This document shows positions 1 through 10,169 of a DNA stretch of 64,000 bases, in pieces. The stretch is taken from assembly GCF_000943565.1 (NCBI RefSeq), contig NZ_JTDW01000001.1, positions 372,001 to 436,000 on the forward strand, written 5' to 3'. The DNA is from Neotamlana sedimentorum. Lineage in GTDB: Bacteria > Bacteroidota > Bacteroidia > Flavobacteriales > Flavobacteriaceae. How positions within the stretch are numbered: position 1 is the first letter of the stretch; each line of letters begins with the position of its first letter. The notes under the pieces were generated by a model that saw only the letters and a program-made list of their open reading frames with translations, was not told the origin of the DNA and searched no databases. Both the position numbers and the translations under genes were made by a program.

Positions 1-3000
1 CAAAATTTCGAAAGATTTTCGAATAAAGAAGGTTTTAACCAAAATTCTATCAATTCCATTGCACAAGACAGGTATGGGTTTTTATGGTACGGAACACCAA
101 ATGGCTTAATATTCTATGATGGCTATGAATTTAAAACTTATACAACTCAATCTGATACTAATGGTAATATTATTAGTAATGTTATTACACATCTGCATAA
201 TGACTCCGATGGTATTTTATGGATTGGAACAAATAATGGAGTCAGTGTTTATATACCATGGCTTGAAAAATTTCATAATGTACCGTTACCCATTGAAATC
301 TACATTGACAGAATAATTACAGCTTCCGATGGGAGAACCTGGTTTTTAGGTGAAAATACACTATATGTTTGTGAACTGATAGATATTGAAAAAGGAGTTT
401 TTAGTCTATCGGATGATATACTAGAAGCAAAGCTCAAAAACACTAGAATACATGATTTTAACTTCAAAGATGACCATACATTGATTTTAGCAACCTCTGA
501 AGGTATAAGTAAATTGATTTTTGAAAACAATAATAATCATGTTAATTCAATAAAAATAAAATATTTAACAAGTTTTGATAGTTTTAAAGAAGATGTGCTT
601 AAAATATTTATAGATAAAACGAATATGTTTTGGATAGGAACAAGTAACGGTCTGTTTAAGACAACATTAGATGCTAATAAGGTTCACATTCTCGAAACTT
701 TTGGACACTCTAAAAACCCCAATAAATCAGGTTCGTCATTTATCACCACTGCAATTTATGAAGATAATTCTGGTGCTATATGGGTTGGTACCAGAAACAA
801 TGGGTTATATAAAATAGGTCAAGACCCCAAAATTTTTGAACATTTCGCTTATAATCCTAAAAACACATCAGGTCTTAGCAGTCATTACATCAAAGACCTG
901 TATCAAGATGATTTTAATGTTTTATGGATTGGAACAGCTCAGGGAGGTCTTAACAAGTTAGATTTGGATCAAAAACCGTTCATTAATTATTCCAACAATC
1001 CATATGATTCGCAATCTATTTCAGACAATCTCATTACGTCTATTCTTGAAGATTCAAAAGGGAGGTTATGGCTGTCAGGATATAATAAACCTTTAGTTAG
1101 AAGTACTACGGAAATAACTCTTGAAACAGTAAATGAATTAAGGTTTGAAAATCTTGAAAAAGATATTCCAATATCCGATACCGATATTGTACGTATCATC
1201 TATGAGGATAAAAAAGGATTCATATGGTTAGGCTCAGATAAGCTAATTGTGGTGTACAATCCACTAAATGATAAGTTTAAGAAGGTAACACTAAAAGAAG
1301 AAAGCCGACTTATCAGTAACGCAATACGCAGTATTAGTCAGATAGACGATAACAATATTTTATTGGCAGGAACTGAGATTATTATTATAGAAAATCCTTG
1401 GGAGGAAATCAAGAAAAGCAAAGCCCCTCAGTTAGCTGTTAAGTCGGCTATCCATATAGAAAATAGAAGAGTACAGTGTGTGCTTAATGAAAGCAAAAGT
1501 TCTTTTTGGTTTGGTACAAGTAAAGGGCTAATACATGGGGTTTTTGATGGTGAAAAAATAATATTAGATCAAAAATATACAGACAATAAAGAAGTAAACT
1601 TACATTTAAGTAATAAAAATATTTTTTCTCTGCATAAGGATGGTAATGGTAATATTTGGGTGGGTACCTATGGAGGAGGATTAAATAAGTTATCTAAAGA
1701 TGATGAAGGATTGCCTTCCAAAATAACATATTTTAGAAAGAATGATGTTTTACCTGACGATGCTATTTATGGTATTTTACAAGAAGGTGATTTATATCTT
1801 TGGATGAGTACAGATATGGGGCTGGTAAAATATAATATTGATGATAATACAACTAGTTTATATGACGTAAGAGATGGTTTAGCACAAAATAATTATCGAG
1901 AAAATGCTTATTTTAAAGGCAAATCAGGTTTTTTTTATTTTGGAGGTTTAAATGGTTTGACCATTTTTAGACCTGAAAAAATCAAAAAAAATATCCAACC
2001 ACCAAATGTTTTGATTTCAGACTTATTTATAAATAATAAACCTATTAAAATTGGTGAAAAAAGTAATAATAAGGTTGTTTTAGAGAAGTCTATTTCAGAG
2101 ACTGGAGGTATAGTCATTAGTCAAAATCAACAAAGTATATCGTTCAATATTGTTGCGGAACATACCTCTACACCCTCAAAAAATAGAATAGCTTATAAAT
2201 TGGAAGGGTTTGATAATCAATGGATAGAAAATAAGTCTGGAAAAGCTATGATTACCTATACCAACCTTCCTGCAAGAAGTTACGTGTTAAAAATCAAGGC
2301 AGCCAATGGTGATGGAGTTTGGAGCTCAAGAATTAAAAGCCTAAATATTGAAGTATTACCACCGTGGTATAATACTTGGTGGAGTTATTTGTTGTTTTTT
2401 CTGGCTGCGGTTATATTAGGTATAGGGGTAATAATTTACTTTGTCCAATTAGAAAAATTAAAGCAGCGTCTTAAATATGAAAAATTGGATAGGGAGAGAA
2501 TTGAAACTGTTAATCAAGGAAAGTTCCGGTATTTCACGAATATTTCTCATGAATTTAGAACGCCTTTAACTTTAATTGCAGGTCCTTTGGAACGAGTAGT
2601 CTCACAAAATACTGATCCTAAAAACATAAGATATTTGGCAATAATTCAAAAGAACACTAAGAGGCTTTTAAATTTAATAGACCAACTAATTACATTTCGG
2701 CAAGCTGAAGAAGGTCAAATCAAATTAAATCTAGTTGAATATACTTTAGGTGAGTTTCTCTATCCTGTAACAGAAGCTTTTGAAGATTATGCACTCGAAA
2801 AAAATATTAATTTCTTTTATAAAGTTAACACTCCCAATGAAAAAATCGGAATAGATATTGAGAAATTCGAAAGAATTATTTTTAATTTACTGTCCAATTC
2901 TTTTAAAAACACTCCTTCTCAGGGTAGCATTAGTATAGAAGCAGGTGTTACTTTTGATTCAGGGCAAAAAATAATTAATATTGATGTAGTTGATTCAGGA

Positions 3001-4089
3001 AAAGGAATACCAAAAGAAAATATAGATAGTATATTCGAGAGATTTTACCAATTAGGAAATAAGGATGGTGAAATTAGCGGAGGAGGTATCGGGCTTGCAT
3101 TTTGTAAATCGCTCGCTAATTTAATGGATGGCAAAATAAACGCTATAAGTGACCCTGGAGTCGAGACGCGTTTTTCTGTTAAAATACCCTCAAGGGAACT
3201 TGATAATAGTAGTTTGAAAAATTCTAACATAACAAAAAAATCTTTTATTAAAAATTGGGTTCCCTTATCAAAAGATATATTTGATGATACAGATGCCGCA
3301 AAAAATCTAGAAAAACAAAAAACACATACTCTCCTCATTGTGGAGAATGAAGAAGATGTCCAAAATTTTCTGTTAAATGCACTTTCTGAAAAGTACGTTA
3401 TAATTATAGCTAATAATGGTGTCGAAGCTTGGGAGCAAATCAAAATCAAGCAACCAGATATGGTAATTAGTGATGTTATGATGCCAGAAATGGATGGGTA
3501 TGAACTTTGCAATAAAATTAAGCAATCTCCAGAAACTAGCCATTTACCTGTGTTGCTTTTGACTGCACTGGGAGAAAGTGATGATATTATAAAGGGGCTG
3601 GAATTTGGTGCCGATGAATATTTAAGTAAACCCTTTTCTTTAAAGCATTTAGAATTACGTATTGAAAAACTAATTCAAAACAATATTTTAATAAAAAAGT
3701 ATTTTTCCAAAAACAGTTTTCCACCAAAAGATAATGAAGGATTAGAATTATCGAATAGGGATAAAGATTTTCTGAAAAAAATCAGTGATGTTGTTCAAAA
3801 AAACATCTCTAACTCTAATTTTGGAGTTGAAGAACTATCCAAGGAAATTGGATTTAGCACCTCTCATTTTTATAGACGTTTAAAGCTGCTAACGGGACAG
3901 GTTCCGAGTGTGTATTTAAGAAATTTTAGATTACAGTATGCAGCCGAACTTTTAAAAGGTAACGAAGGATATAATGCCTCTGAAGTAATGTACCTAATAG
4001 GAATCGAATCTTATTCTTATTTTTCTAAATCATTCAAAAAACTCCATGGAGTATCACCATCACAATATCAAAAAAAAATCAGGAAATAA
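1..4089 (+). CDS. Hybrid two-component system sensor/regulator (HTCS), 5' truncated
   Basis: The reading frame is open from base 1, so the gene begins before the window. 1362 codons are visible, close to full length for the family, so probably little more than the signal peptide is missing. In order it has: repeated beta-propeller blades (W-x-G-T motifs such as LWIGT and IWVGT) to about codon 660; a Y_Y_Y domain near 690-780; a membrane helix at about 794-817; a histidine kinase with NISHEFRTP (His at codon 850) and ATPase boxes GKGIP and GGGIGLAF; a receiver with phospho-acceptor Asp near codon 1158 (SDVMMPEMDG); and a C-terminal AraC helix-turn-helix. HTCS proteins bind oligosaccharides in the periplasm and activate the adjacent degradation locus. 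The enzyme genes after it are the likely targets. Confidence 0.96.
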   Translation, partial: QNFERFSNKEGFNQNSINSIAQDRYGFLWYGTPNGLIFYDGYEFKTYTTQSDTNGNIISNVITHLHNDSDGILWIGTNNGVSVYIPWLEKFHNVPLPIEIYIDRIITASDGRTWFLGENTLYVCELIDIEKGVFSLSDDILEAKLKNTRIHDFNFKDDHTLILATSEGISKLIFENNNNHVNSIKIKYLTSFDSFKEDVLKIFIDKTNMFWIGTSNGLFKTTLDANKVHILETFGHSKNPNKSGSSFITTAIYEDNSGAIWVGTRNNGLYKIGQDPKIFEHFAYNPKNTSGLSSHYIKDLYQDDFNVLWIGTAQGGLNKLDLDQKPFINYSNNPYDSQSISDNLITSILEDSKGRLWLSGYNKPLVRSTTEITLETVNELRFENLEKDIPISDTDIVRIIYEDKKGFIWLGSDKLIVVYNPLNDKFKKVTLKEESRLISNAIRSISQIDDNNILLAGTEIIIIENPWEEIKKSKAPQLAVKSAIHIENRRVQCVLNESKSSFWFGTSKGLIHGVFDGEKIILDQKYTDNKEVNLHLSNKNIFSLHKDGNGNIWVGTYGGGLNKLSKDDEGLPSKITYFRKNDVLPDDAIYGILQEGDLYLWMSTDMGLVKYNIDDNTTSLYDVRDGLAQNNYRENAYFKGKSGFFYFGGLNGLTIFRPEKIKKNIQPPNVLISDLFINNKPIKIGEKSNNKVVLEKSISETGGIVISQNQQSISFNIVAEHTSTPSKNRIAYKLEGFDNQWIENKSGKAMITYTNLPARSYVLKIKAANGDGVWSSRIKSLNIEVLPPWYNTWWSYLLFFLAAVILGIGVIIYFVQLEKLKQRLKYEKLDRERIETVNQGKFRYFTNISHEFRTPLTLIAGPLERVVSQNTDPKNIRYLAIIQKNTKRLLNLIDQLITFRQAEEGQIKLNLVEYTLGEFLYPVTEAFEDYALEKNINFFYKVNTPNEKIGIDIEKFERIIFNLLSNSFKNTPSQGSISIEAGVTFDSGQKIINIDVVDSGKGIPKENIDSIFERFYQLGNKDGEISGGGIGLAFCKSLANLMDGKINAISDPGVETRFSVKIPSRELDNSSLKNSNITKKSFIKNWVPLSKDIFDDTDAAKNLEKQKTHTLLIVENEEDVQNFLLNALSEKYVIIIANNGVEAWEQIKIKQPDMVISDVMMPEMDGYELCNKIKQSPETSHLPVLLLTALGESDDIIKGLEFGADEYLSKPFSLKHLELRIEKLIQNNILIKKYFSKNSFPPKDNEGLELSNRDKDFLKKISDVVQKNISNSNFGVEELSKEIGFSTSHFYRRLKLLTGQVPSVYLRNFRLQYAAELLKGNEGYNASEVMYLIGIESYSYFSKSFKKLHGVSPSQYQKKIRK

Positions 4090-4153
4090 GGAAAGAACAA
4101 TATTTATAGGTGAAGCAAACCGTTTTAATATCACGGATTTCTATATAATCAAC

Positions 4154-4187
4154 ATGAATTGATTGAATTAAGCATGAATTTGATTGA
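4154..4187 (+). promoter_or_regulatory. Imperfect direct repeat upstream of the esterase operon, candidate HTCS site
   Basis: ATGAATTGATTGA (4154-4166) is repeated as ATGAATTTGATTGA (4174-4187). The starts are 20 bp apart, about two helical turns, in the 171-bp gap between the HTCS gene and the first enzyme gene. AraC-type regulators typically bind direct repeats, so this is a plausible HTCS operator. That is inference from position and repeat structure only. Confidence 0.4.
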
Positions 4188-4260
4188 TATGGACGGCATA
4201 GAATCTATTTAATCTACGTCCTTAGCGTTTTATTTATATAATAAATCTTGCATTGACCAA

Positions 4261-6141
4261 ATGTCTAAAGTCAACACAATAAATGTTTTAATCATAACCA
4301 TTCTTTTTGGTTTTGTATCTAGTGCGCAAAGTATATTGGAAGAAACATTTCCGCCTTTAACAAATATTGAAGCACCCCAATCATATGATGAGCTATGGAA
4401 AAGTTTCAATCCCAGAGCAGAACCTTTGGATACGGAAATTTTACACGAATGGGAAGAAGATAATATTGTAATGCAGGTTTTACGTTATCGCGTTGGAGTT
4501 TTTAAAGGACATAAAGCTATGATGGCTGCAGTGTATGGCTACCCAAAAGGTGCTGAAAATCTTTCTGGATTGGTGCAGATTCATGGGGGTGGACAGTATG
4601 CCAATTATAAGGCTGTTTTACAAAATGCTAAAAGAGGCTATGCCACTATTTCTATTTCATGGGCCGGTAGGATAGAGGCACCTAACTATAAAGTCAATCC
4701 AGAAGTTGTTCAACTTTTTTGGGACAATAAAACAGATGATCCGAATTATAAGATTACCACAGATTGGGGGCTCCTTGATGCATATCAAGCACCGCATCGC
4801 AATGAAGGCAATAGTTCGGCGTATGTTAAACCGCAGCACTGGACTCTTGATAGTGTTGAATCACCCCGAAATAATCTTTGGTTTTTATGTACGGTGGGAG
4901 CTCGTAGAGCACTAACTTTTTTAGAAAAACAACCTCAAGTAAATCCTGAAAAATTAGGGGTTTATGGACATTCCATGGGAGGGAAAATTACGGTTTTAAC
5001 CTCTACCGATTCCCGTGTAAAAGCAGCAGCACCATCTTGTGGAGGTATTAGTAATAATGATAATGAAAATGCTTTGTATCAAAATACCATTGCCGATAAT
5101 CTGTATTTAAAAGAAATTAGATGTCCCATCATATTTTTGAGTCCTTCAAACGATTTTCATGGACATTTACAGGATATTCCTAAAGCCGTTGATTTAATCA
5201 AAACCGAGCAATGGCGGGTTACATCATCACCCCACCATAATCATCAAGATACACCGGAATTTGAAGTAGCTACACTACTTTGGTTTGACCAATATTTAAA
5301 AAACGAATTTCAATGGCCTTCAACTCCACAAACAAAACTTGAATTAGGAACAAAATCCAAAACCCCAAGTTTCACTGTTGTTCCGGATGAGTTAAAACCT
5401 ATCATTTCTATCGATGTATATTATCTCCAGCCTGATAATGAAGGGGTCGATATTACAAGGGAAGAAAGAGTAAATAGGTTTTGGCATCATGCAGTAGCCG
5501 AAAAAAATGGTGATGTTTGGAAGGCTAATTTACCTGTACATACTACTAATAAAGGTCTTTGGGTATTTGCCAATGTATTATATGCTTTGGACGAAGAAGT
5601 TTCTGGTACTGGGTATTATTATAGAACGTATACCACTGATAAATTTAATGTGTCTTCCATGATTACCATGGTATCATCACAACAACTACAAGATGCCAAA
5701 GTAAAATCTAAAATAAAACATTCGCGAACTATTGAAACTTTTCAAGGTGATTGGGAAAAAGATTGGTTCTCATATTTGTCTGATAATTGGGCACGCAAAA
5801 CCCATAAACTAAATGATGAATTATGGAAAGCACCTAAAAACGCAAAATTAGTTTTTGAAGTTCGTTCAAAAGAACCAAACAAAATGGTAGTAGGTATAGA
5901 TAATTACGGTTCGGAAATTCAACTTAAAGGCGAATTAAAGTGGCAACATATTGTATTGTCAGAGGAAAACTTTAAAAATGCTTTGGGCGAAAAATTAGCT
6001 AGTTGGAATACGATTAAAGAATTCAGGTTAGGAGATAAAGAAATATTAAAACAAAAAGAAACGAGATTAAAGATTGGTGCAGAATGGGAAGGTGATGCAC
6101 CAGAGTTTCGAAATCTACATTGGGAAAAAAATAAATCATAA
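4261..6141 (+). CDS. Secreted alpha/beta-hydrolase, acetyl-xylan-esterase/dienelactone-hydrolase-like
   Basis: 626 residues with an N-terminal signal peptide ending near SSAQ. The hydrolase core runs to about residue 360. The oxyanion region is HGGGQ, the nucleophile elbow is GHSMGG (Ser about 238), the probable acid is Asp in SNDFHGH (about 298) and the His lies in the PHHNH stretch (about 325-328). The glucuronoyl esterase (CE15) signature GCSRxGK is absent, so a deacetylase-like or other ester-cleaving role is more likely. The C-terminal 200 residues form a separate beta-rich domain of unknown role. It is the first gene of a rightward run with GH29, GH115 and GH28 and probably removes ester groups from the same glycan. 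The substrate is unknown. Confidence 0.8.
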   Translation: MSKVNTINVLIITILFGFVSSAQSILEETFPPLTNIEAPQSYDELWKSFNPRAEPLDTEILHEWEEDNIVMQVLRYRVGVFKGHKAMMAAVYGYPKGAENLSGLVQIHGGGQYANYKAVLQNAKRGYATISISWAGRIEAPNYKVNPEVVQLFWDNKTDDPNYKITTDWGLLDAYQAPHRNEGNSSAYVKPQHWTLDSVESPRNNLWFLCTVGARRALTFLEKQPQVNPEKLGVYGHSMGGKITVLTSTDSRVKAAAPSCGGISNNDNENALYQNTIADNLYLKEIRCPIIFLSPSNDFHGHLQDIPKAVDLIKTEQWRVTSSPHHNHQDTPEFEVATLLWFDQYLKNEFQWPSTPQTKLELGTKSKTPSFTVVPDELKPIISIDVYYLQPDNEGVDITREERVNRFWHHAVAEKNGDVWKANLPVHTTNKGLWVFANVLYALDEEVSGTGYYYRTYTTDKFNVSSMITMVSSQQLQDAKVKSKIKHSRTIETFQGDWEKDWFSYLSDNWARKTHKLNDELWKAPKNAKLVFEVRSKEPNKMVVGIDNYGSEIQLKGELKWQHIVLSEENFKNALGEKLASWNTIKEFRLGDKEILKQKETRLKIGAEWEGDAPEFRNLHWEKNKS

Positions 6142-6160
6142 TTAATTAAAAGTATTATAA

Positions 6161-7957
6161 ATGAAATTGAGAAAAATAGTATTGGTCGTTACGCTATTGG
6201 GAGTATTAAACAATATTGCAGCACAAAAACCTAAAAAGGGTGAGGATGGCATGGATAAAATGTGGGGAGAAACTAAGGTAAAAGTTGATGCGCTAAAGGC
6301 CGGAAGAGGAAAACTTTTTGATGAAGGTAATTTTGCCATGTTTGTACACTGGGGATTGTTTTCTCATTTAGGGGGAAAATGGAAGGACACTACCTATTAT
6401 GGCATTGGCGAGTGGATTAAATTTAGAAAAATGGCAAATATTCCGGATGAAGAATACAAGCAAATAGCCAACGACTTTAATCCTTCTGATTTCAATGCCA
6501 AAGCCATTGCCAAATTAGCGAAAGATGCTGGTATGAAATACATCATCATTACCAGTAAACATCATGAAGGTTTTGCAATGTTCCATTCAAAAGTTTCAGA
6601 TTTTAATATAGTCGATGCCACACCTTTCGCACGCGACCCCATGAAGGAACTATCTGCTGCCTGTCGGGAAATCGGGCTAGGTTTTGGGTTTTATTATTCA
6701 CACAATCAAGATTGGTTGGCACCAGGAGCCCACAATGGACCAAAAGCCAATCCTGACGGGACTGAGTCCACATTCAAAAAATATTTTTACGAGAAGTGTA
6801 AACCTCAGGTTAAGGAAATATGTACCAACTATGGAGATATAGACTTTGTATGGTTTGATACCCCTGGACAAATGCCAAAAGAATACGTGGTTGAGTTAGA
6901 AAAGATGGTACGTAAATTACAGCCCAACGCCATGTTGGGAAGCCGAATAGGTTATGGTATGGGCGATTATGCCAGTGTTGGCGATATGGAAGTTCCCCAT
7001 CGAAATATTGAGGGGCTTTGGGAAACTTGCGACACCAATAATGATTCATGGTCTTATGCTTGGTACGATAATAATTTTAAAAGCCCTAGAATAATCTTAA
7101 GTAGGCTTATTGCAACAATTGGTCGTGGCGGCTCCTATCTATTTAATGTTGGGCCAGATGCCAAAGGGAACATACCTACCATTGGAAAAGAGTTTTTATT
7201 GGAAACGGGCCAGTGGATAAAAAAATATCCTCAAGTAATTTATGACGCTGGCAGTTCCCCATGGGGTCATGCTTTGTCTTGGGGGGATGTTACCACCAAG
7301 GGCAATTCCATGTTTTTATCTATTCTTAAATGGCCACAAGATGGAAAGCTGTATTTGCCAGGTTTACGCACAGAAATTATCTCTGCGGAAATACTTGGAA
7401 CTACTAAATTTGGAGAAATATCATTTAAGAAGGAAAACGATTGGACAGTTTTTGATTTACCATACCAGCCTGCGGACGATTTAGTATCTGTTATAGAACT
7501 AAAGTTAAATGGTGATGCGGAAACAGCTTCGGTCAATAAAAACCATGGTATTTACCCAAATGTAGAAACGGAATTATTATCAGAATTCGCAGAGGTTACA
7601 AATGCAGAAAAAAAAGAAGAGAAATGGATGGAGAAATTTGGGGAATGGAAACATGTTAAGCAGGTAAGTAAATGGGAGGATAACAGTAAGGCTGAATGGA
7701 CTGTAAATGTTTTGGAACCTGGGTATTACTATATCGATTTAAGATATAAAGGTGAGGGACGCTTGGTTTGGAAAACCGTTACAGACGAAGGCATTAAGAT
7801 ACAAAATCAACAAGCGGCCACTAAAAAGTTTGACAACTATCCTATGGGTATCATTGAATTTAAGACTCCTGGACAGCATACGGTATCAGTTTCATTGGTA
7901 GAAGGAGACAAAGAAACATCCAGTTTGGAATCGGTAATAATCCGGCCAATTAAATAA
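6161..7957 (+). CDS. GH29 family alpha-L-fucosidase-like glycoside hydrolase
   Basis: 598 residues with a signal peptide (VLNNIAAQ). The GH29 barrel is clear: MFVHWGLFSHLGG near the start, ITSKHHEGFAMF, and WFDTPGQ, whose Asp (about 233) sits at the family nucleophile position. A glycine-rich strand (GRGGSYLFNVGPDAKG) closes the barrel. From about residue 350 a beta-sandwich region follows, then a C-terminal domain ending in a SLVEGDKETSSLE motif. The family hydrolyses terminal alpha-L-fucose with retention. It lies 19 bp after the esterase and 13 bp before GH115, so co-transcription is likely. A decayed paralogue carrying the same C-terminal motif lies at 16887-17715. Confidence 0.92.
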   Translation: MKLRKIVLVVTLLGVLNNIAAQKPKKGEDGMDKMWGETKVKVDALKAGRGKLFDEGNFAMFVHWGLFSHLGGKWKDTTYYGIGEWIKFRKMANIPDEEYKQIANDFNPSDFNAKAIAKLAKDAGMKYIIITSKHHEGFAMFHSKVSDFNIVDATPFARDPMKELSAACREIGLGFGFYYSHNQDWLAPGAHNGPKANPDGTESTFKKYFYEKCKPQVKEICTNYGDIDFVWFDTPGQMPKEYVVELEKMVRKLQPNAMLGSRIGYGMGDYASVGDMEVPHRNIEGLWETCDTNNDSWSYAWYDNNFKSPRIILSRLIATIGRGGSYLFNVGPDAKGNIPTIGKEFLLETGQWIKKYPQVIYDAGSSPWGHALSWGDVTTKGNSMFLSILKWPQDGKLYLPGLRTEIISAEILGTTKFGEISFKKENDWTVFDLPYQPADDLVSVIELKLNGDAETASVNKNHGIYPNVETELLSEFAEVTNAEKKEEKWMEKFGEWKHVKQVSKWEDNSKAEWTVNVLEPGYYYIDLRYKGEGRLVWKTVTDEGIKIQNQQAATKKFDNYPMGIIEFKTPGQHTVSVSLVEGDKETSSLESVIIRPIK

Positions 7958-7970
7958 AATAAAAAATAAC

Positions 7971-10169
7971 ATGTATTACATGAAAAAAATAATTTGTTTA
8001 TTCATTTTATTTATCGCTGCCATAGGAGTAAATGCTCAAGTAACATCCCTTACCATAAATGGAGATACACCATGGGTAATTGCTGAAGCGGATTATGAAA
8101 ATATGCCGATTCAAAAAGCAATACGTGATGTAGAAAAGGATTGGTACAAAGTTTTTGGATATCCTCCTGTTATTTTTCATGACAAACCCGCAAGCCATTG
8201 GACAGGGCCCGTTATTGTATTTGGAACGACCGAAAACACCAAACATTTAATTGATGCAAAAGTTCCTAAAGGAAAAGAGCAGTTTCATGTTTTTTTAGGG
8301 GCATTAAAAAATAACCCAGCAGTCGTTGCTGTGGGCGCGGATACTCGTGGCGCTATATACGGGCTTTACACCTTTAGTGAAGAAATATTGGGAATAGACC
8401 CCATGTACATTTTTACGGACCATGTTCCTAAAAAACAAACGGAAATTATAGTTACATCCCAGGATGAAATCATTTCAAAGAAACCGACTTTTGAAAATAG
8501 GGGTTGGTTTATTAATGATGAAGAACTACACGATGGCATGCACAGGGACCCTTTGGGAGGCAATGTCATTTCCATGGAATGGATGGATAAAATTCTTGAA
8601 ACACTTTTAAGATGTAAAGGAAACATGATCATTCCAGAATCTGCCCCCTATCCAGATGCTACTGTTTATGATTTATGTAAGCGTAGAGCGGTAGTGGTCA
8701 CACACCATCATGTTACGCCTGTTGGACTGAATATGATGGATTGGCCAAAAAATGTCCCCTTTTCATTTATAACCCACAAAGATATTTTAATTGATGCTTG
8801 GACCAAAGCTGTTATAGCACAAAAAGATCAAGAAATTGCTTGGGTTATTGGATTTAGGGGAGAGAGCGATGGCGCATTTTGGAATAGTGATCCCGAAGCT
8901 CCTAAAACGGATGAAGGCAGAGCGAAAGTGATAGCTGAAGCAATGCAAATGCAAACAGACATCATCAAAAAGTATCAACCCCATGCAACGATTGTTGCTG
9001 CGCTTTGGAACGAACAAGGAGCACTGTATAATAAAGGGCTATTAAAAATACCCGATGGTGTATCAAAAATGTTTGCCGATGATGGCCGGGGATTTATGCG
9101 GGATGATGGAGGTAAAAATGTAGCAAAGGGAGATGGTCTATATTACCATGTGATGATGCAGATGTTAACGCAGAACCGTACTACCGAGGCTGTGCCTCCA
9201 GCACGATTTTATAGTGAATTGAGGCGTTATGTTGAAAAAGGAGCAACAAAGTATGCCATAATAAATGTAAGCGGCATCCGTCCTGCCGCGATGTCGGTTG
9301 AAGCTATTACAGACTTTTTGTGGGATGCAGAATCTGCTCTCAATAAAACTCCTAGTAATGCCATGAAAGATTATCTTATAGACTGGTATGCTAAAGAGTT
9401 TGGAACTGCGTTGGCTATAAAATTAGCAGATTTAAGATTGCATTATTACAATATACCTTATATGCGTGATAAGATGCCGATTGAAGGCCAATATAGAGGA
9501 GCGCGCGGGGAACACTTATTACAATTTTTGACCCAAGGGTTACTTAAACGTTTTGGAGATGGAATTGCCAAGGTGGAAAGCCTTGATAAGATTATTGAAG
9601 AAACAAAAGGAGGAAGACGTACTGTAGATGTTAGTGTTGTAAAAGAAGTCCTCACTGAAACGGCAACATTTTTCCCAAAATTGTGGAACTCTACAATGGC
9701 ACTCGCTAAAGAAATTCCAGAAAATCGCAAGGACTATTATCAGTCTCACTTTATGTATCAAGTAGCGGTACATATGCGTTCGGCAAAAGCATTACAAATT
9801 ATTGTAGATGCCTGTGATGCATATGCTGAAAATAAAGATCCATTGGATTTTGCCAAAGCTCTGTCCCTAGCATTGGAAGAAACAGAGTTGATCATTAATG
9901 AAGCACACAAAGCAGAATATGGTATTTGGGATACCATGTACATGCATGTGCGTTTAATGGATTTTTGGAAAACACGGCTTATGCTAAAAGCTGACATTGC
10001 AAAAATAAAGGGGGAGCCGTACACCGCTGAGAGTAGAGGGTACATGGGAGGTTCTTTTTGGGGTTCTGCCCAAGAATATATGAATCATGCTGAAGGTACC
10101 TTTCCCTATTTTTATAAACATTCCGGTAAAGGATTGACGGTATTGGAAAATAAAAAACAAAAAAAATGA
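7971..10169 (+). CDS. GH115 family alpha-glucuronidase-like hydrolase
   Basis: 732 residues with a signal peptide ending VNAQ. An alternative ATG at 7980 gives a cleaner signal peptide (MKKIICLF). GH115 features include an N-terminal domain with GADTRGAIYGLYTFSEE and a barrel beginning with ENRGWFINDEE, followed by GFRGESDGAFW and a conserved alpha-helical C-terminal half. GH115 enzymes remove (4-O-methyl-)glucuronic acid from side chains, best known on glucuronoxylan. Characterised members are usually over 800 residues, so this one seems to lack the extra C-terminal beta domain. Its end overlaps the next GH28 start by four bases (ATGA), implying translational coupling. The neighbours suggest a uronic-acid-containing branched glycan rather than plain xylan. 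Confidence 0.88.
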   Translation: MYYMKKIICLFILFIAAIGVNAQVTSLTINGDTPWVIAEADYENMPIQKAIRDVEKDWYKVFGYPPVIFHDKPASHWTGPVIVFGTTENTKHLIDAKVPKGKEQFHVFLGALKNNPAVVAVGADTRGAIYGLYTFSEEILGIDPMYIFTDHVPKKQTEIIVTSQDEIISKKPTFENRGWFINDEELHDGMHRDPLGGNVISMEWMDKILETLLRCKGNMIIPESAPYPDATVYDLCKRRAVVVTHHHVTPVGLNMMDWPKNVPFSFITHKDILIDAWTKAVIAQKDQEIAWVIGFRGESDGAFWNSDPEAPKTDEGRAKVIAEAMQMQTDIIKKYQPHATIVAALWNEQGALYNKGLLKIPDGVSKMFADDGRGFMRDDGGKNVAKGDGLYYHVMMQMLTQNRTTEAVPPARFYSELRRYVEKGATKYAIINVSGIRPAAMSVEAITDFLWDAESALNKTPSNAMKDYLIDWYAKEFGTALAIKLADLRLHYYNIPYMRDKMPIEGQYRGARGEHLLQFLTQGLLKRFGDGIAKVESLDKIIEETKGGRRTVDVSVVKEVLTETATFFPKLWNSTMALAKEIPENRKDYYQSHFMYQVAVHMRSAKALQIIVDACDAYAENKDPLDFAKALSLALEETELIINEAHKAEYGIWDTMYMHVRLMDFWKTRLMLKADIAKIKGEPYTAESRGYMGGSFWGSAQEYMNHAEGTFPYFYKHSGKGLTVLENKKQKK

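Noticed and set aside
3045-3512. 155-codon antisense ORF inside the HTCS gene
   Set aside because: It lies wholly within the kinase/receiver coding region on the other strand and has a shadow-like composition (Ser/Phe/Leu rich) without any motif.
4191-4221. Terminator for the HTCS gene (GGACG...CGTCC inverted repeat)
   Set aside because: The arms are short with a long loop and only a weak T-rich tail; evidence is insufficient.
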